Below, in pieces: positions 1-10,213 of a DNA stretch of 64,000 bases. Every line of letters starts with the position of its first letter. Positions within the stretch are counted from its first letter, which is position 1. This DNA is from Hygrophila difformis (Eukaryota; Streptophyta; Magnoliopsida; Lamiales; Acanthaceae). The notes under the pieces are model-generated. The model saw only the letters and a program-made list of their open reading frames with translations, was not told the DNA's origin and ran no database searches. The position numbers were made by a program, and so were the translations under genes. The stretch spans positions 35,653,105-35,717,104 of the forward strand of contig JAOANR010000005.1 of NCBI GenBank assembly GCA_030278955.1. Direction: 5' to 3'.

Positions 1-1042
1 TTTTAAGGTTCGGAAAAATTCAACAAATCTGTTGCGCCGGTAGAAAGTTTAGATTCACAGATTTACGGTTTCTTGTTAATCTTTTAGTTTTGAATGTTTT
101 AATTCATCCCAAAACCATGTAAGAGTTAACTTACAGTGTCTATGAACGTCGGAGATGTCTAATTCGGAGGCGTGGCTTCCAGATCACCGTTTTTCCTCTC
201 CGTTCGTCGGGTTCTACGATCTAGATTCAATACGGGGTGTAGAAAGAAAAGAATCGAAGTTAGAATCCGTTTTCGGATTGAAACGTGAAGAGATTTATCG
301 GACTAGAGCTTACCACAATGTTTGGAGATCCTTGGATTTTCGTCCAAAGCTGCTGCCTCCGTTTGGTGCTTTCCGTCGACTCCGAATTTAGGGTTTCGAA
401 CGTATAGAAGGTTGTAGGGTTTTGTAAACTTGTTTGGGGCTCCCAAGGGGTTTATTTGTAGATTTCTCAATCCCTAGGGCGTCCACATCTGACCTAAAGG
501 TCTTGGGTCGAGAGATGTTCAACCGAAAGTCAAAAAATCCGCGTTCGGGCGAGAGATTCACGCAACGGGCGAATCTGTCAAGTGGCGCGGTCGTGGCGCG
601 CTAATCCCCCTTCACCGCGCGGCCACCGCGCGACTCTCGCCTGGACTTCGGTCCGGGCGGGTCGTGCGATCCGTCGTGCTTTTCCGCCTCTCTTTCGGGT
701 TTCTATCCCTCTATGCTCCCGAATTCCGATTCCCGGGGTATATTCGGGTTTCCACTTTCTCTCTAAATTTATTCTCAGTCTAATTGGATGTTTTGGACTC
801 GAATCCTCGAGTTCATTAGTGTCGGGTTTTGGTGTACCATTTATTTACCTTTAATCTATCCTTTTATTTAATTAAATTCCTTTAATTCCTTTTTAAGTAA
901 AAATCTCATTTCTCATTTCCTTAGCTTTATTTACTTCTTTTATTTGCTGGATTTATTTATTTATTTATGGTATTTATTTTATCTATTATCTATTTATTTA
1001 ATTATTGTTTTATTTTATGATGGAAAATTCTCGGGTATTACA
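1..1042 (-). repeat. E1 3' LTR, partial
   Basis: Bases 1-1042 match 8540-9580 almost base for base, with one 1-bp indel near 437 (GTTTGGGG versus GTTTGGG). The copy stops at the inner boundary ...GGGTATTACA, where the polypurine tract begins. The rest lies left of the window. Small ORFs on the plus strand here, such as 155-391, occur identically in both LTRs and are antisense LTR sequence, not genes. A CGCG-rich patch lies at about 580-675. Confidence 0.9.
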
Positions 1043-1059
1043 GTCTACCCTCCTTAAGA
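1043..1059 (-). other. E1 polypurine tract (PPT)
   Basis: On the minus strand TCTTAAGGAGGGTAGAC directly precedes the LTR start TGTAATACCC. This is the expected plus-strand DNA primer for reverse transcription. It is preceded at 1062-1081 by a short perfect stem-loop (arms CAACTTCG/CGAAGTTG). Confidence 0.8.
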
Positions 1060-1061
1060 AT

Positions 1062-1081
1062 CAACTTCGTCCTCGAAGTTG
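1062..1081 (-). other. Pre-PPT stem-loop of E1
   Basis: Perfect 8-bp inverted repeat CAACTTCG / CGAAGTTG with loop AGGA (minus strand), a few bases upstream of the polypurine tract. Comparable stem-loops at the same place occur in E2 (15078-15095), E3 (29053-29072 and 29396-29415) and E4 (60282-60299). The inner TTCG/CGAA and 4-nt loop are kept while the outer stem differs. Confidence 0.6.
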
Positions 1082-1231
1082 TGTTTCGGCTTTTCTCGTG
1101 CTAAGGTCTTGTGTTTGTTTTATTGTTTTGTGACTGAACTTAGAATTAAAACTTCTAAGCTGCCTACGTACCCGGTAAAGGGATCAAGCCATAACGTAGT
1201 TCAAAAGTTTACAAAAGTGCACGAAAATAGG

Positions 1232-1262
1232 TGGTATCACATCCTCTCCCCCTTAAGATTGC
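1232..1262 (-). repeat. Second, inner PPT plus LTR-start-like cassette
   Basis: On the minus strand a run CTTAAGGGGGAGAGGA (1242-1257) is followed by TGTGATACCACC, resembling a second PPT plus LTR 5' end about 190 bp inside the real one. The same kind of inner cassette is found in E3 at 28931-28960. It probably marks an older LTR boundary or an imported 3' end. Confidence 0.5.
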
Positions 1263-1383
1263 AGTTATGTCCTCATAACTGTGTCAGTATCGGTTTGGAA
1301 CAATGTCGGGTATCGTTCTCTCATGTCGGATTCTACTTCCCAAGTTGTCGTCTCACTTTCGTGGTTTGACCAAAGAACCTTGA

Positions 1384-2331
1384 TCATTTTGACGTTTTGT
1401 TCCTCGTTACTCGTTCCTTAGTATCGAGAATACGCACTGGGACTTCCTCGTAAGTCAAGTCTTCATCGAGCTCAATTATCTCCTGTTGAAGTACATGTGT
1501 CGGGTCCGGCACATACTTCTTTAGTTGCGAGACATGGAAGACATTATGAACTCTATCTAAGTGTGGCGGTAAAGCCAATCGGTAGGCTAGAGTTCCGACT
1601 CGTTCTAGAATTTCGTAAGGTCCTATGTATCGAGGACTTAACTTCCCTCGTTTGCCAAAGCGCATTACCCCCTTCATGGATGATATCTTTAGCATGACTC
1701 TATCTCCCACTTGAAATTCTAGGTCTCGTCGTCTCACGTCGGCATAACTCTTTTGACGGTCTTGTGCGGCTTTCATCTTCCCTTGAATCACTTTGATTTG
1801 TTGAGCCATGTCTTCGATAAGTTGTGGTCCCACTACCACGGACTTATCGTTTTCTTCCCAGCTCAATGGGCTTCGGCACTCTCGTCCATACAACACCTCG
1901 AAAGGTGCCATGCCGATACTAGCATGGTAGCTATTATTATAAGAAAACTCAATCAAGGGTAAATGAGATTCCCAATTCCCTTTGAATTCCAACACACATG
2001 CTCTCAGCATGTCTTCTAGTGTTTGGATTGTTCTCTCGGTTTGACCATCCGTCATCGGGTGGAATGCGGTGCTCATTTTGATTTGAGTACCGAGAGCTTT
2101 TTGTAACTCCGTCCAGAAATGAGAGACAAATCTACTGTCTCTATCGGAAATGATATCATGTGGTACTCCATGTCGTCGTACCACATTATCAATGTAGGCT
2201 CGGGCCAATTGGTCCATAGTCCACGTGTCCTTCATTGGGATAAATATGGCTGTCTTCGTTAGCCTATCCACAATCACCCAAATCTTATTCATGCCTTTAG
2301 GTGATCGGGGTAATCCCGAGACAAAGTCCAT
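1384..2331 (-). pseudogene. E1 pol: integrase catalytic core and C-terminus (broken)
   Basis: This 315-codon open stretch is the second half of a Ty3/gypsy polyprotein. Integrase inserts the cDNA into the host genome. The DDE triad is visible: D2 (MDFVSGLP), D63 (ISDRDSRF) and E99 (DGQTERTI), with the expected 35-residue spacing between the last two. A GPY/F-type region (RYIGPYEIL, about 237-245) and a LxYRLALP segment follow. A single stop codon (TGG to TAG in the IPSWKW region, about 2332-2349) separates it from the zinc domain upstream. Near 1400 the frame is lost; in another frame the reading continues into a chromodomain-like tail (VLWSNH...TTWEVE...RYP) to about 1276. The element is therefore non-functional as read. 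Confidence 0.88.
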
Positions 2332-2349
2332 TGAGATGCTATCCCACTT

Positions 2350-3642
2350 CTAACTTGGAATCTCTAGTGGTTGCATCAATCCTAAGGGTTTATGTCGCAC
2401 TGCCTTAACCTTTTGGCAGGTGAGACATCTCGCCACGAAGTTCGCCACTTCCTTCTTCATTCCCGGCCACCAATAGATCTTCTTCAGATCTTTGTATAGC
2501 TTGTCACCTCCGGGATGTACGGAATATGGCGTGTTGTGCCATTCCTCCATCAACCTTTGCTTCAATTCGGCACATTTAAGAGGCACACACCACCTCCCTT
2601 TGAAACGGATGCTTCCGTCCTCGTGGACAGCAAATCCTATTGCCTTTCCTTCGGCAATATACCATTTTATCTTCTCGAGTTTCGGGTCGCCCGGTTGAGC
2701 GAGTCGAATCTCGTCCAATATGGGAGTTTCTACGACCATGGCATTGACCGTTTCTCTCACTGTGCCAGGATGCACAAGTTCTAACTCCAATCTTGCCAAA
2801 TCCATGTACAATGCCGGCGGAATTACCAACGAGTTTGTCACGTGTTGGGTTTTCCGACTTAGGGCATCGGCTACCACATTCGCCTTCCCCTCGTGGTATG
2901 CTATCTCTAAATCGTAGTCTTTAATAAGTTCCAACCACCTTCGATGTCTCAAATTCAACTCCTTCTGAGTGAATATATATTTCAAGCTTTTGTGGTCGGT
3001 GAACATTCGACACTTCCGCTCATAAAGATAATGTCTCCATATCTTTAGAGCGAAAACGACCGCTGCCAACTCCAGGTCGTGGGTCGGATAATTTTCCTCG
3101 TGGGGTTTTAGTTGGCGTGATGCATAGGCTACGACTCTCGAGTCTTGCATCAAGACACAACCTAAACCTTCCTTCGAAGCATCGCTATATACTTCGAAGT
3201 CACCATTCTCTGACGGTAGTGTTAATACGGGTGTGGTTGTGAGTCGTTTCTTCAGCTCTTGAAACGCAGTCTCACACGCTTCGGTCCACTCATATTTTGC
3301 TCCTTTCTTCAGTAGCTGGGTCAAAGGACGTGCAATCCTTGAAAAGTCCTTCACAAATCGTCTATAATATCCGGCTAATCCAAGGAAACTCCTTATTTCC
3401 GTTGGACTTTTCGGAGTTGCCCATTCAGTTACGGCAGAGACCTTTGCCGGATCCACTGATACTCCATCAGCGGATACTATGTGTCCGAGGAATGCCACTT
3501 CTTTCCGCCAGAAGTCACATTTGGACAATTTGACGTATAGCTTCTCGAGTAAACAGTAGAAGAAGAAAAAAAAATCAACTTTTGAGGCTCGCGCGGTGCC
3601 CGCGCGGCGGCGCGCGGCGGCGCGCGGCGACCGCGCGGCCAT
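2350..3642 (-). pseudogene. E1 pol: RT C-terminus, RNase H and integrase zinc finger (truncated)
   Basis: From about residue 33 this matches Ty3/gypsy pol: end of RT ([32 protein letters not shown]), RNase H with D154 (YSDAS), E191 (DLELAA), D216 (FTDHKSL) and D259 (VADALSR), then an integrase HHCC zinc domain ([11 protein letters not shown]...CLTCQKVK). The first 30 or so codons (Ala/Arg-rich, then a Phe run) are not RT. They are read from the GC-rich foreign segment, so the junction lies near 3550-3575 at an A-run. The RT palm with its YxDD-type motif is missing. RNase H looks intact in sequence, but the enzyme as a whole is broken. Confidence 0.88.
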
Positions 3643-3783
3643 GGCAGTTCGAGCAAAAGGGCTCGCGCGGAGCGCGAGTCATTCCGCCCCATTCCCACTT
3701 CCGAGACTTCTTCTAGTTTTCTCTCAAATTCGTTCTCCCATCCCCCGATTCTCTCATTCCCGACTTCGATTTTCCTTTGCAAG

Positions 3784-4376
3784 GTATGCGTCTACTACTT
3801 CTATTTGTCAATTTCAGATTTTATGTCTTGTTTAGCCTTAATCTTTGGGTAAATTTCAAAATTAGGGTTTAGGGACTAGAATTGGGGGTTTGCTGGTTTT
3901 AGACTGAATTTATGCAATTAACAAGTTTGGCGATACTTGGTGTTATTTTTGTTGATTCGGAAGTATTTGTGCAACAATGTATGCCTAGTTCGAGAAAGTT
4001 TTTTCTAGATTTCATATTCCAAAGAAATCATTAATTTACCGATTGTATTGGTATTGTGGGCATGCGGATGAGTTTGTTGTCGTTGTTTTATGCCCTGTTA
4101 TGATGATGAGCTATTGCCTGAGCAATTGTTTTGGTTTGGGGCGTTCCCCATGTGTTTACACGTAAACTTTGGTCTTGATTTGTTGCGCACTCCACGTGTT
4201 TGACGAAATGTCCCAAAGAGGTTTGGGACTTCTCTAGACATAGTATTGGTTTGGTTGTCTTCTTGACTACCCGTGTTAGGGCTCACACCTCATGTTCTTG
4301 TGGTTTCTAGATTATGCTTATTGTAATCACTATGCAGGATTTATCTTTACATTTGGTATTGGTTGGACATTTGCAG
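3784..4376 (+). other. Putative 5' intron of the antisense gene
   Basis: A donor-like CAAG|GTATGC at 3783/3784 and an acceptor-like TTTGCAG at 4370-4376 bracket an AT-richer stretch that lacks a good ORF. A second acceptor-like TATGCAG ends at 4337. Upstream, 3596-3783 is open and GC-rich with Arg/Ser/Pro content. The intron would be retained in E1 genomic RNA because it lies antisense to it. Confidence 0.4.
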
Positions 4377-4413
4377 GATGCTGCTTTTTCTGTGGGTTGG
4401 TTTGGCATCACTC

Positions 4414-5709
4414 ATGTGTCCCCCGAGGACCAGGAGACGAGTTGCTCAGCGCGATGAGGCTGGTCCTAGCACTGCCGCTCCGGCGATGTCTGATTTTGAT
4501 GAGAGCGAGTCCGAGGAGGACGAGGAGCAGCGGGGCCCTAAGCTCAAGGGTCTCCCCGACGAGGTGCGTCCCCGTCGACACGACAGGTATCGGTTCGCTA
4601 CTATGGCCTCTCAGGAGTTCTATTTTGACGAGCTTCGTCGAAACAGGTCTTATGTCCCGGAGAGAGGCATATATCCTCGCCATATGGACGACGACAGGGT
4701 TAGTCCAGTTTTGGGCCTTCTTCAGTGGACTGGGCTTGCGCGCCATCCCGAGGGCATCGCTTCTGGGTACTTAGCTATGGAGGTCATCGCCAACATTGGC
4801 GGTCTCGGGGAGAACAGTGACTTGTCTCAAGTCTGGGTTCGGGGTCGCCATCTAGATTTCAGTGCTCGGGCGATCAACGTATACTTTGGCCTTCCTGACG
4901 ACGGCGTATTCCGGCCACAGCCTGAGGGTCGTATACCCCCGCCTGCTTGGGGCGTTTTATGCACCTTGACGGCTCCCCTACTCGAGCACGATCACGAGCT
5001 GAGGTTGACGACGATGGACTCTCCGTGGCGCGAGCTAGCTCAGATATGGTTAGGCCGTGTCCGGCCGATCACCCGGAGCCATATTGTTATAGACCACGTC
5101 TATGAGACCATCTGCTTTCTCGCCCGAGGTGGTAGGGTGAATGTTGGGGCTTGTATCGCGGACAACCTGAGGGGTATGCGCCGAGGACGAGGGAGCAGGG
5201 TGATTACCCATGTTCATCTTATTTGCGGCATGTGTGCGGCTCAGGGGATCCGTACGTCACCCGAGACGGATCCTTACGAGCTATCCGCTGGCGGCTACTA
5301 CCGTATCCCTAGCTACGCCCCTCGACGCAGTGCTCTTCGACGTGGGGCTCCTCCGGCTGTCCTTCGCCCGGAGCCCAACGGTGATGGTTTGATTTTAGTT
5401 GTTCCTCCTGAGCAGCCACCTCCGCCTCCCGAGGTTCCCCAGCAGGGTGCGGAGATGCCGCAGATAGTTCAGATGCTGCAGGGTATGCAGCTTAGTATGG
5501 ATGCGGGGTTTGCTCGTATGGATGCTGGGTTTGCAGCCGGGCAGGCTCGCTACGACGCTCTGGATGCCAGGATGGATCTGTACCAGGCTCGCATGGATAC
5601 GATCACTACGAGACAGCTGGAGCAGCAGGCCTCCATGACCGACATGTACGCCTACATGCGCCAGATGGACGAGTATATGCGTCGTCAGTTCCCGCCTCCC
5701 GACCAGTGA
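4414..5709 (+). CDS. Antisense ORF in E1: plant transposon-associated protein of unknown function
   Basis: A 431-codon ORF if the start MCPPRTRRRVAQ is used; the frame is open further upstream to 4363, but that part reads like intron/leader. The N-terminus is basic then Ser/Glu/Asp-rich (DESESEEDEE). The middle has the pattern FYFDEL..R.YVPERGIYP, VWVRGRHLDFSARAINVYFGLP and SHIVIDHVYETICFL. This resembles the 'putative plant transposon protein' domain (Pfam PF20167, my recollection, not searched). A Pro-rich linker precedes a Met-rich C-terminal heptad-like region (MDAGFARMDAGF...YDALDARMD) likely to form a coiled coil. It lies opposite to pol and is intact, unlike pol. Its role is unknown. 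Confidence 0.6.
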   Translation: MCPPRTRRRVAQRDEAGPSTAAPAMSDFDESESEEDEEQRGPKLKGLPDEVRPRRHDRYRFATMASQEFYFDELRRNRSYVPERGIYPRHMDDDRVSPVLGLLQWTGLARHPEGIASGYLAMEVIANIGGLGENSDLSQVWVRGRHLDFSARAINVYFGLPDDGVFRPQPEGRIPPPAWGVLCTLTAPLLEHDHELRLTTMDSPWRELAQIWLGRVRPITRSHIVIDHVYETICFLARGGRVNVGACIADNLRGMRRGRGSRVITHVHLICGMCAAQGIRTSPETDPYELSAGGYYRIPSYAPRRSALRRGAPPAVLRPEPNGDGLILVVPPEQPPPPPEVPQQGAEMPQIVQMLQGMQLSMDAGFARMDAGFAAGQARYDALDARMDLYQARMDTITTRQLEQQASMTDMYAYMRQMDEYMRRQFPPPDQ

Positions 5710-6015
5710 TCCTTTGTTTCTGCGTTTCCATCTAGGCTTGCTGTAGTAGTGTTTTATTTAGTTGTTTTCTTATGGACTGTACAAGGATGACCTTGCTGAT
5801 TATGTTTCGCAGTTTATGTTCCCGTTGTATCCTTGTTGACTGATTTGACTGTTGTCATTTAGAGAAAATGCGATGAAACTGTTCCAGTTTTTTTTTTCTT
5901 TTTTTTTCGAATTTTTTTTTTCTCTTTTTTTCGATTTATTAAAAATAAATCGGGCATTTTATTTCCTCAAAAGAAATTTTAGTACAAAAGTAGAAATATT
6001 TTCCTAGCAAAATAA
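5710..6015. other. Non-coding stretch with T-rich tracts after the antisense ORF
   Basis: Probable 3' region of the antisense gene followed by T-rich runs at 5889-5935. No ORF or conserved element was seen before the MITE at 6018. Confidence 0.4.
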
Positions 6016-6017
6016 TA

Positions 6018-6207
6018 CTCCCTCCGTCCCATTCCAAATGTCCTACTTACTATTTTTGGATGTCCCATTACAAATGTCTTCTTTCTATAAATAAAAATAA
6101 TTTTCCCCTCCAACAACTATGTGGACCCCACCATATACTCACAAACCAACTCTACCTTAATTCCCGTGCCCAACAGTAACAAGACACTTGAAGTGGGACG
6201 GAGGGAG
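6018..6207. mobile_element. Stowaway-type MITE
   Basis: Terminal inverted repeats CTCCCTCCGTCCC at the left and its complement GGGACGGAGGGAG at the right, flanked by TA on both sides (6016-6017 and 6208-6209). Length 190 bp, no coding capacity. These are the hallmarks of Tc1/mariner-derived Stowaway elements. Confidence 0.93.
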
Positions 6208-6225
6208 TATCTAACAATAGAAGCT

Positions 6226-6561
6226 CTAGTGTCTCATGACATCCTCCGGTGGGGTAGCAGGATCTTCCTCCGGATCTTCCTCCTCCGAACTCGGCGGCAT
6301 CAGTTCGTCAAAGATAGTGTTTAAGTCTTGCCCGTGGGCATCGATGTATTCTTTTAGTATTAAGTTTTGTGTAGTGAGAGTTTGGACTTGGCGCTCGAGT
6401 TGGTTTATGCGGTGATGATCCGCCTCTCTCAAGTTGCCCATGTGATGTAAATTGGCCTCCAACTGAGCCATACGGTACTTCATTTGCTCTAGGGTTTGGG
6501 GGGATTCAAGATGAACGCTCATCATCCTGACCATCAACTGCATCATATCTTGACTAGCCAT
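6226..6561 (-). CDS. Short coiled-coil ORF in E1 leader (possible gag N-terminus or accessory ORF)
   Basis: A 111-codon ORF starting MASQDMMQLMVRMM about 400 bp downstream of the primer site. Residues 15-80 are heptad-like (MKYRMAQLEANLHHM, INQLERQVQTLTTQN), predicting a coiled coil. The last 25 are acidic and Pro-rich (SSEEEDPEEDPATPPED). No zinc knuckle or capsid signature is present. It ends at a stop next to the MITE insertion, so it may be a truncated larger ORF. Position suggests the start of gag; this is inference. Confidence 0.45.
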   Translation of the reverse strand: MASQDMMQLMVRMMSVHLESPQTLEQMKYRMAQLEANLHHMGNLREADHHRINQLERQVQTLTTQNLILKEYIDAHGQDLNTIFDELMPPSSEEEDPEEDPATPPEDVMRH

Positions 6562-6588
6562 CTAGCGCAAGCAAGAGATCTAAGTTAA

Positions 6589-6730
6589 TATTCGCCAAGA
6601 TTCTAAGTTCAATTCGCCAAGATTCTAGGTTCGAGTTTCCAAGATTCTAAGTTCAAGTTTCGCCAAGATGCTAAGTTCAAGTTTCGCCAAGATTCTAAGT
6701 TCAAGTTTCCAAGATTCTAAGTTCATAGCA
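6589..6730 (-). repeat. Leader tandem repeat, about 24-bp unit
   Basis: Six imperfect copies of CCAAGATTCTAAGTTCAAG(TTTCG) sit between the primer site and the small ORF. Copies differ by 1-3 bases and by loss of CG. No gene is read through them. Confidence 0.75.
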
Positions 6731-6956
6731 GAGATGCAACATGCATAAGCAAATGATATTTCCCCCCAATAATAATTTAATGCACCATATATATATTTTT
6801 CCCATGGGTTTTAAAAAAAATTTCTCCATGGAAATAATAATTTAAAATTTAAAATAATAGTCAAAATATTAATAATAGTTTAAAAATAGTAATGGTTTAA
6901 AAATAGTAGTTTAAAAATAATAATGGTTTAAAAATAATAGTTTAAAAATAGCCGGG
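6731..6956. other. AT-rich E1 leader
   Basis: Low-complexity leader with repeated TTTAAAAATAATAGT-like units (6850-6950). No ORF. Similar TTTAAAAATA-rich sequence appears in the E3 leader and the E2 LTR. Confidence 0.4.
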
Positions 6957-6968
6957 CTTTGATACCAA
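6957..6968 (-). other. E1 primer binding site, tRNA-iMet type
   Basis: Minus strand TGGTATCAAAGC two bases from the 5' LTR end. It matches the complement of the 3' end of plant initiator tRNA-Met (TGGTATCAGAGC) except for one base. Confidence 0.8.
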
Positions 6969-6970
6969 CT

Positions 6971-9580
6971 TGTAACACCCCGGTTTTTGGTCACCCAGGT
7001 CGGGATGTCACCGTCACATCTCCCTAGTAAGACACGGTTTCTCCGAGCTTACTAAAGAGATGCAAGGCTAGGTATTGCAGTATTTAAAACATTTAAAGCA
7101 TTCAAAATAGCCCATACAATATAATTCGAAAATAATAATAGCATAGCGCAGCGGAAATATTTAGTTTAGTACAATATCGCAGCGGAAAATATAAAAGGGG
7201 CCGACATGGCCAAAACACGGGTTAAACAGGCCCGTTCATAATATAGTCTAAGTACGAAATTTAAAAGCAAAATAAGTGTTCCCCAAAATCCCATGCATGA
7301 ATCGTGCTCACACATGCTCATTCCACATATTCTGTAAGGAAAGGAATAAAAATGGTTTTGGTCAGCAAAATTGCTGAGTAAGTTAACACATGCATGATCG
7401 TAGGGTTTTAAAGCCATAAATTTAATAATTTAACAAAGCATGATAATAACATAATATTTAATTTCATCTAATCCATATCCAATAGCATAATTTATCTCAG
7501 GACTCTATTTAATGACACATATCACATGGTTTAATCATAAAAGCCATAATTTAAATAAAGCATTTAAATAATTTAATTGGACAACAACATAATTTAATCT
7601 AATTTAATTTAGTTTAGAATCCCCATTACATTCCCGATTTTGTATTTCAAGGTTTCACGATAAAATCGCGATGTCAACAAGTTTAGCCGGTAGCCCGGCG
7701 GCCGCAACCGTATCAGCCATACCCAGTACCACTCCGGAGCCTCGGGAAACCCATACGGATATTCACGAGAGTGTAGGCTCTATATTTCGCCGTTTAGGCA
7801 ATCCATATCTCAAGTTTAGCGTGCGGGGTCACCATCGTCCATTACGGCACGAAGTGAATCGTTAGGGGGCACCCTGCAGAGCACTCACCCCTAATTTTAA
7901 TCTATCAAGTTTGTAAGGGGATTTAATTTTTAAAATCTGACTTCAATTGTATTTATTTAGAAATAATATCTCAACTCGTTTCAACCCTAAAGGTTAATTC
8001 CATGTTTCAACAAGATTTCAAGTTTTCGTTTCGGTAAATCACAGTTTGCTCTAAAATCCGTCTAAAATCCGATTTACTTCCAAAAATTCCAAAATTTCAT
8101 ATCTGACTCGGAAACATCAAGATCTACAACTTTTGTGTTTTAACTTTTTCGATCCGAGATACCTAAGTAGGTCAAAATCACCAATTTTCGCATAAGAAGA
8201 ATTCTGTCCGAGTTTAATGCATCACAGTTTAAAGATTTCGAATTCTACCATAGCAATTCAACTCCAAATTTAATGAAATTTGACAGAGATCATCGTAAGA
8301 CATTTATCTACAACTTTCATGTTCGGCCAAAGATCTAAAACAGCCTAGATCCTATGTCAAAAACGTGATCAAGATCATTCCTAAGTTCTGTCCAAGATTT
8401 CAAAATCTAGATTTAAACAGCTCGGTTTCAATGGGTTTTCACATATCAAATCAATTCCAAAAATTCTCAAAAATTTACAGTAGCTAGATCTAAGTCTTAG
8501 GAACGTTTTTTTTGTTTTAAGTTTTCCCGTTTGAGTTCGTTTTAAGGTTCGGAAAAATTCAACAAATCTGTTGCGCCGGTAGAAAGTTTAGATTCACAGA
8601 TTTACGGTTTCTTGTTAATCTTTTAGTTTTGAATGTTTTAATTCATCCCAAAACCATGTAAGAGTTAACTTACAGTGTCTATGAACGTCGGGGATGTCTA
8701 ATTCGGAGGCGTGGCTTCCAGATCACCGTTTCTCCTCTCCGTTCGTCGGGTTCTACGATCTAGATTCAATACGGGGTGTAGAAAGAAAAGAATCGAAGTT
8801 AGAATCCCTTTTCGGATTGAAACGTGAAGAGATTTATCGGACTAGAGCTTACCACAACGTTTGGAGATCCTTGGATTTTCGTCCAAAGCTGCTGCCTCCG
8901 TTTGGTGCTTTCCGTCGACTCCGAATTTAGGGTTTCGAACGTATAGAAGGTTGTAGGGTTTTGTAAACTTGTTTGGGCTCCCAAGGGGTTTATTTATAGA
9001 TTTCTCAATCCCTAGGGCGTCCACATCTGACCTAAAGGTCTTGGGTCGATAGATGTTCAACCGAAAGTCGGAAAATCCGCGTTCGGGCGAGAGATTCACG
9101 CAACGGGCGAATCTGTCAAGTGGCGCGGTCGTGGCGCGCTAATCCCCCTTCACCGCGCGGCCACCGCGCGACTCTCGCCTGGACTTCGGTCCGGGCGGGT
9201 CGTGCGATCCGTCGTGCTTTTCCGCCTCTCTTTCGGGTTTCTATCCCTCTATGCTCCCGAATTCCGATTCCCGGGGTATATTCGGGTTTCTACTTTCTCT
9301 CTAAATTTATTCTCAGTCTAATTGGATGTTTTGGACTCGAATCCTCGAGTTCATTAGTGTCGGGTTTGGGTGTACCATTTATTTACCTTTAATCCATCCT
9401 TTTATTTAATTAAATTCCTTTAATTCCTTTTTAAGTAAAAATCCCATTTCTCATTTCCTTAGCTTTATTTACTTCTTTTATTTGCTGGATTTATTTATTT
9501 ATTTATGGTATTTATTTTATCTATTATCTATTTATTTAATTATTGTTTTATTTTATGATGGAAAATTCTCGGGTATTACA
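6971..9580 (-). repeat. E1 5' LTR (2610 bp)
   Basis: Runs from TGTAACACCCCGG to GGGTATTACA on the plus strand. In the sense (minus) direction it contains donor-like CTGTAAGTTAAC near 8660-8675, a GCGGCCGCCGGGCTACCGGCT-like patch near 7685-7706, a stem-loop TCAGCAA/TTGCTGA at 7362-7377 followed by a pyrimidine tract and TTACAG. A CGCG-rich patch lies at 9118-9215. ORFs on the plus strand such as 8694-8930 are duplicated in the other LTR and are not genes. Confidence 0.92.
7362..7377 (-). other. LTR stem-loop near putative splice acceptor (E1 version)
   Basis: Arms TCAGCAA and TTGCTGA with a 2-nt loop. In the sense direction TTAC precedes it and CCAAAACC, a T-rich tract and TTACAG follow. Equivalent stem-loops with different paired bases lie in E2, E3, E4 and both solo LTRs. 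Confidence 0.6.
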
Positions 9581-10213
9581 CAGAATTAGTGGGAGGGAGT
9601 ATTATTTATTAGAGATGGATATGACTATAACAATGCATTATATATCAACAGTTTTGATAGTTGCAGTGAATTAATGTGTTTATTAAAGGCATAAAAAATA
9701 GTAGTCAATTAACAAAACGAGCTCAGTAATTTGGATTATTGAAAAAATCACTTCAAATAATTTCTAATCTCTTTCATGTTTCTTTTTTTTTATATATATG
9801 AAAAATAATATCCATTATCTTTTATGTTTCTATTCCAACTTTGGATCAATTGCCTTTAATTCTTGATTGAGAAAAATAATACGGAAAACACTTAAATCAA
9901 TGTTGGAAACTTAATTAGTTTATCCAAAAATAATATAGAAAGCTCATAAATCAATCTTGAACATATTCACAAATTAATAATCCTTGTGCTATGGACATTT
10001 TTTGTAGGGAGATTACTTTTACACATTCAGCGGACGGTCTTTATTTTATCATTATTTTTTGTCATATTTTTCCTCAATAATATATGATCGGGAAATGGGC
10101 ATGACACAATTAAGTTTATGTAATATATTTGAACTTCTAAAGTATTATGTTATATTTATAAAACAAAAAATATAAAGTATACTTTCCGCGCATTGCGCGG
10201 GCGGGTGTGCTAG
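9581..10213 (+). mobile_element. Helitron fragment with intact 3' end
   Basis: The segment ends with the hairpin CCGCGC-ATT-GCGCGG (10186-10200), a short GCGGGTGTG spacer and CTAG (10210-10213), the classic Helitron 3' terminus. The body is AT-rich with no ORF. Its 5' end is not visible, as E1 abuts at 9580. The first 30 bp include GGGAGGGAGTA, perhaps half of a Stowaway MITE in which E1 inserted. Confidence 0.7.

Larger units (their letters stand above)
3560..6215 (+). other. Foreign segment replacing gag-PR-RT in E1
   Basis: Between the truncated RT (about 3560) and the small leader ORF (from 6226) there is no retroelement sequence in the sense direction. Instead the segment holds a CGCG-rich start (3590-3660), a putative first exon and intron, a long ORF on the opposite strand (4414-5709), a run of T-rich sequence (5889-5935) and a Stowaway MITE. 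The opposite orientation and possible intron suggest capture of a gene, or of part of another element, by a retrotransposon. Donor and acceptor order below is inferred from splice-like sequences only. Confidence 0.55.
1..9580 (-). mobile_element. E1: chimeric, defective Ty3/gypsy LTR retrotransposon (left end outside window)
   Basis: Read on the minus strand the order is 5' LTR (9580-6971), tRNA-iMet-like primer site, short coiled-coil ORF, a foreign segment with an antisense gene and a Stowaway MITE, the end of RT, RNase H, integrase, polypurine tract, and 3' LTR (1042 leftwards, cut by the window). Gag, protease and the RT catalytic core are absent, so it cannot move by itself. The LTRs end TG...CA and the visible parts are nearly identical with a single-base indel, so the insertion is fairly young. 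The 5-bp target duplication cannot be checked because the left end is outside; the right flank begins CAGAA. pol order RT-RNaseH-IN and chromodomain-like C-terminus suggest a chromovirus-type gypsy element. Confidence 0.88.

Noticed and set aside
155..391. Plus ORF of 78 codons, also at 8694-8930, as a gene
   Set aside because: It lies antisense within both E1 LTRs, differs by LTR-type point changes and has no domain.
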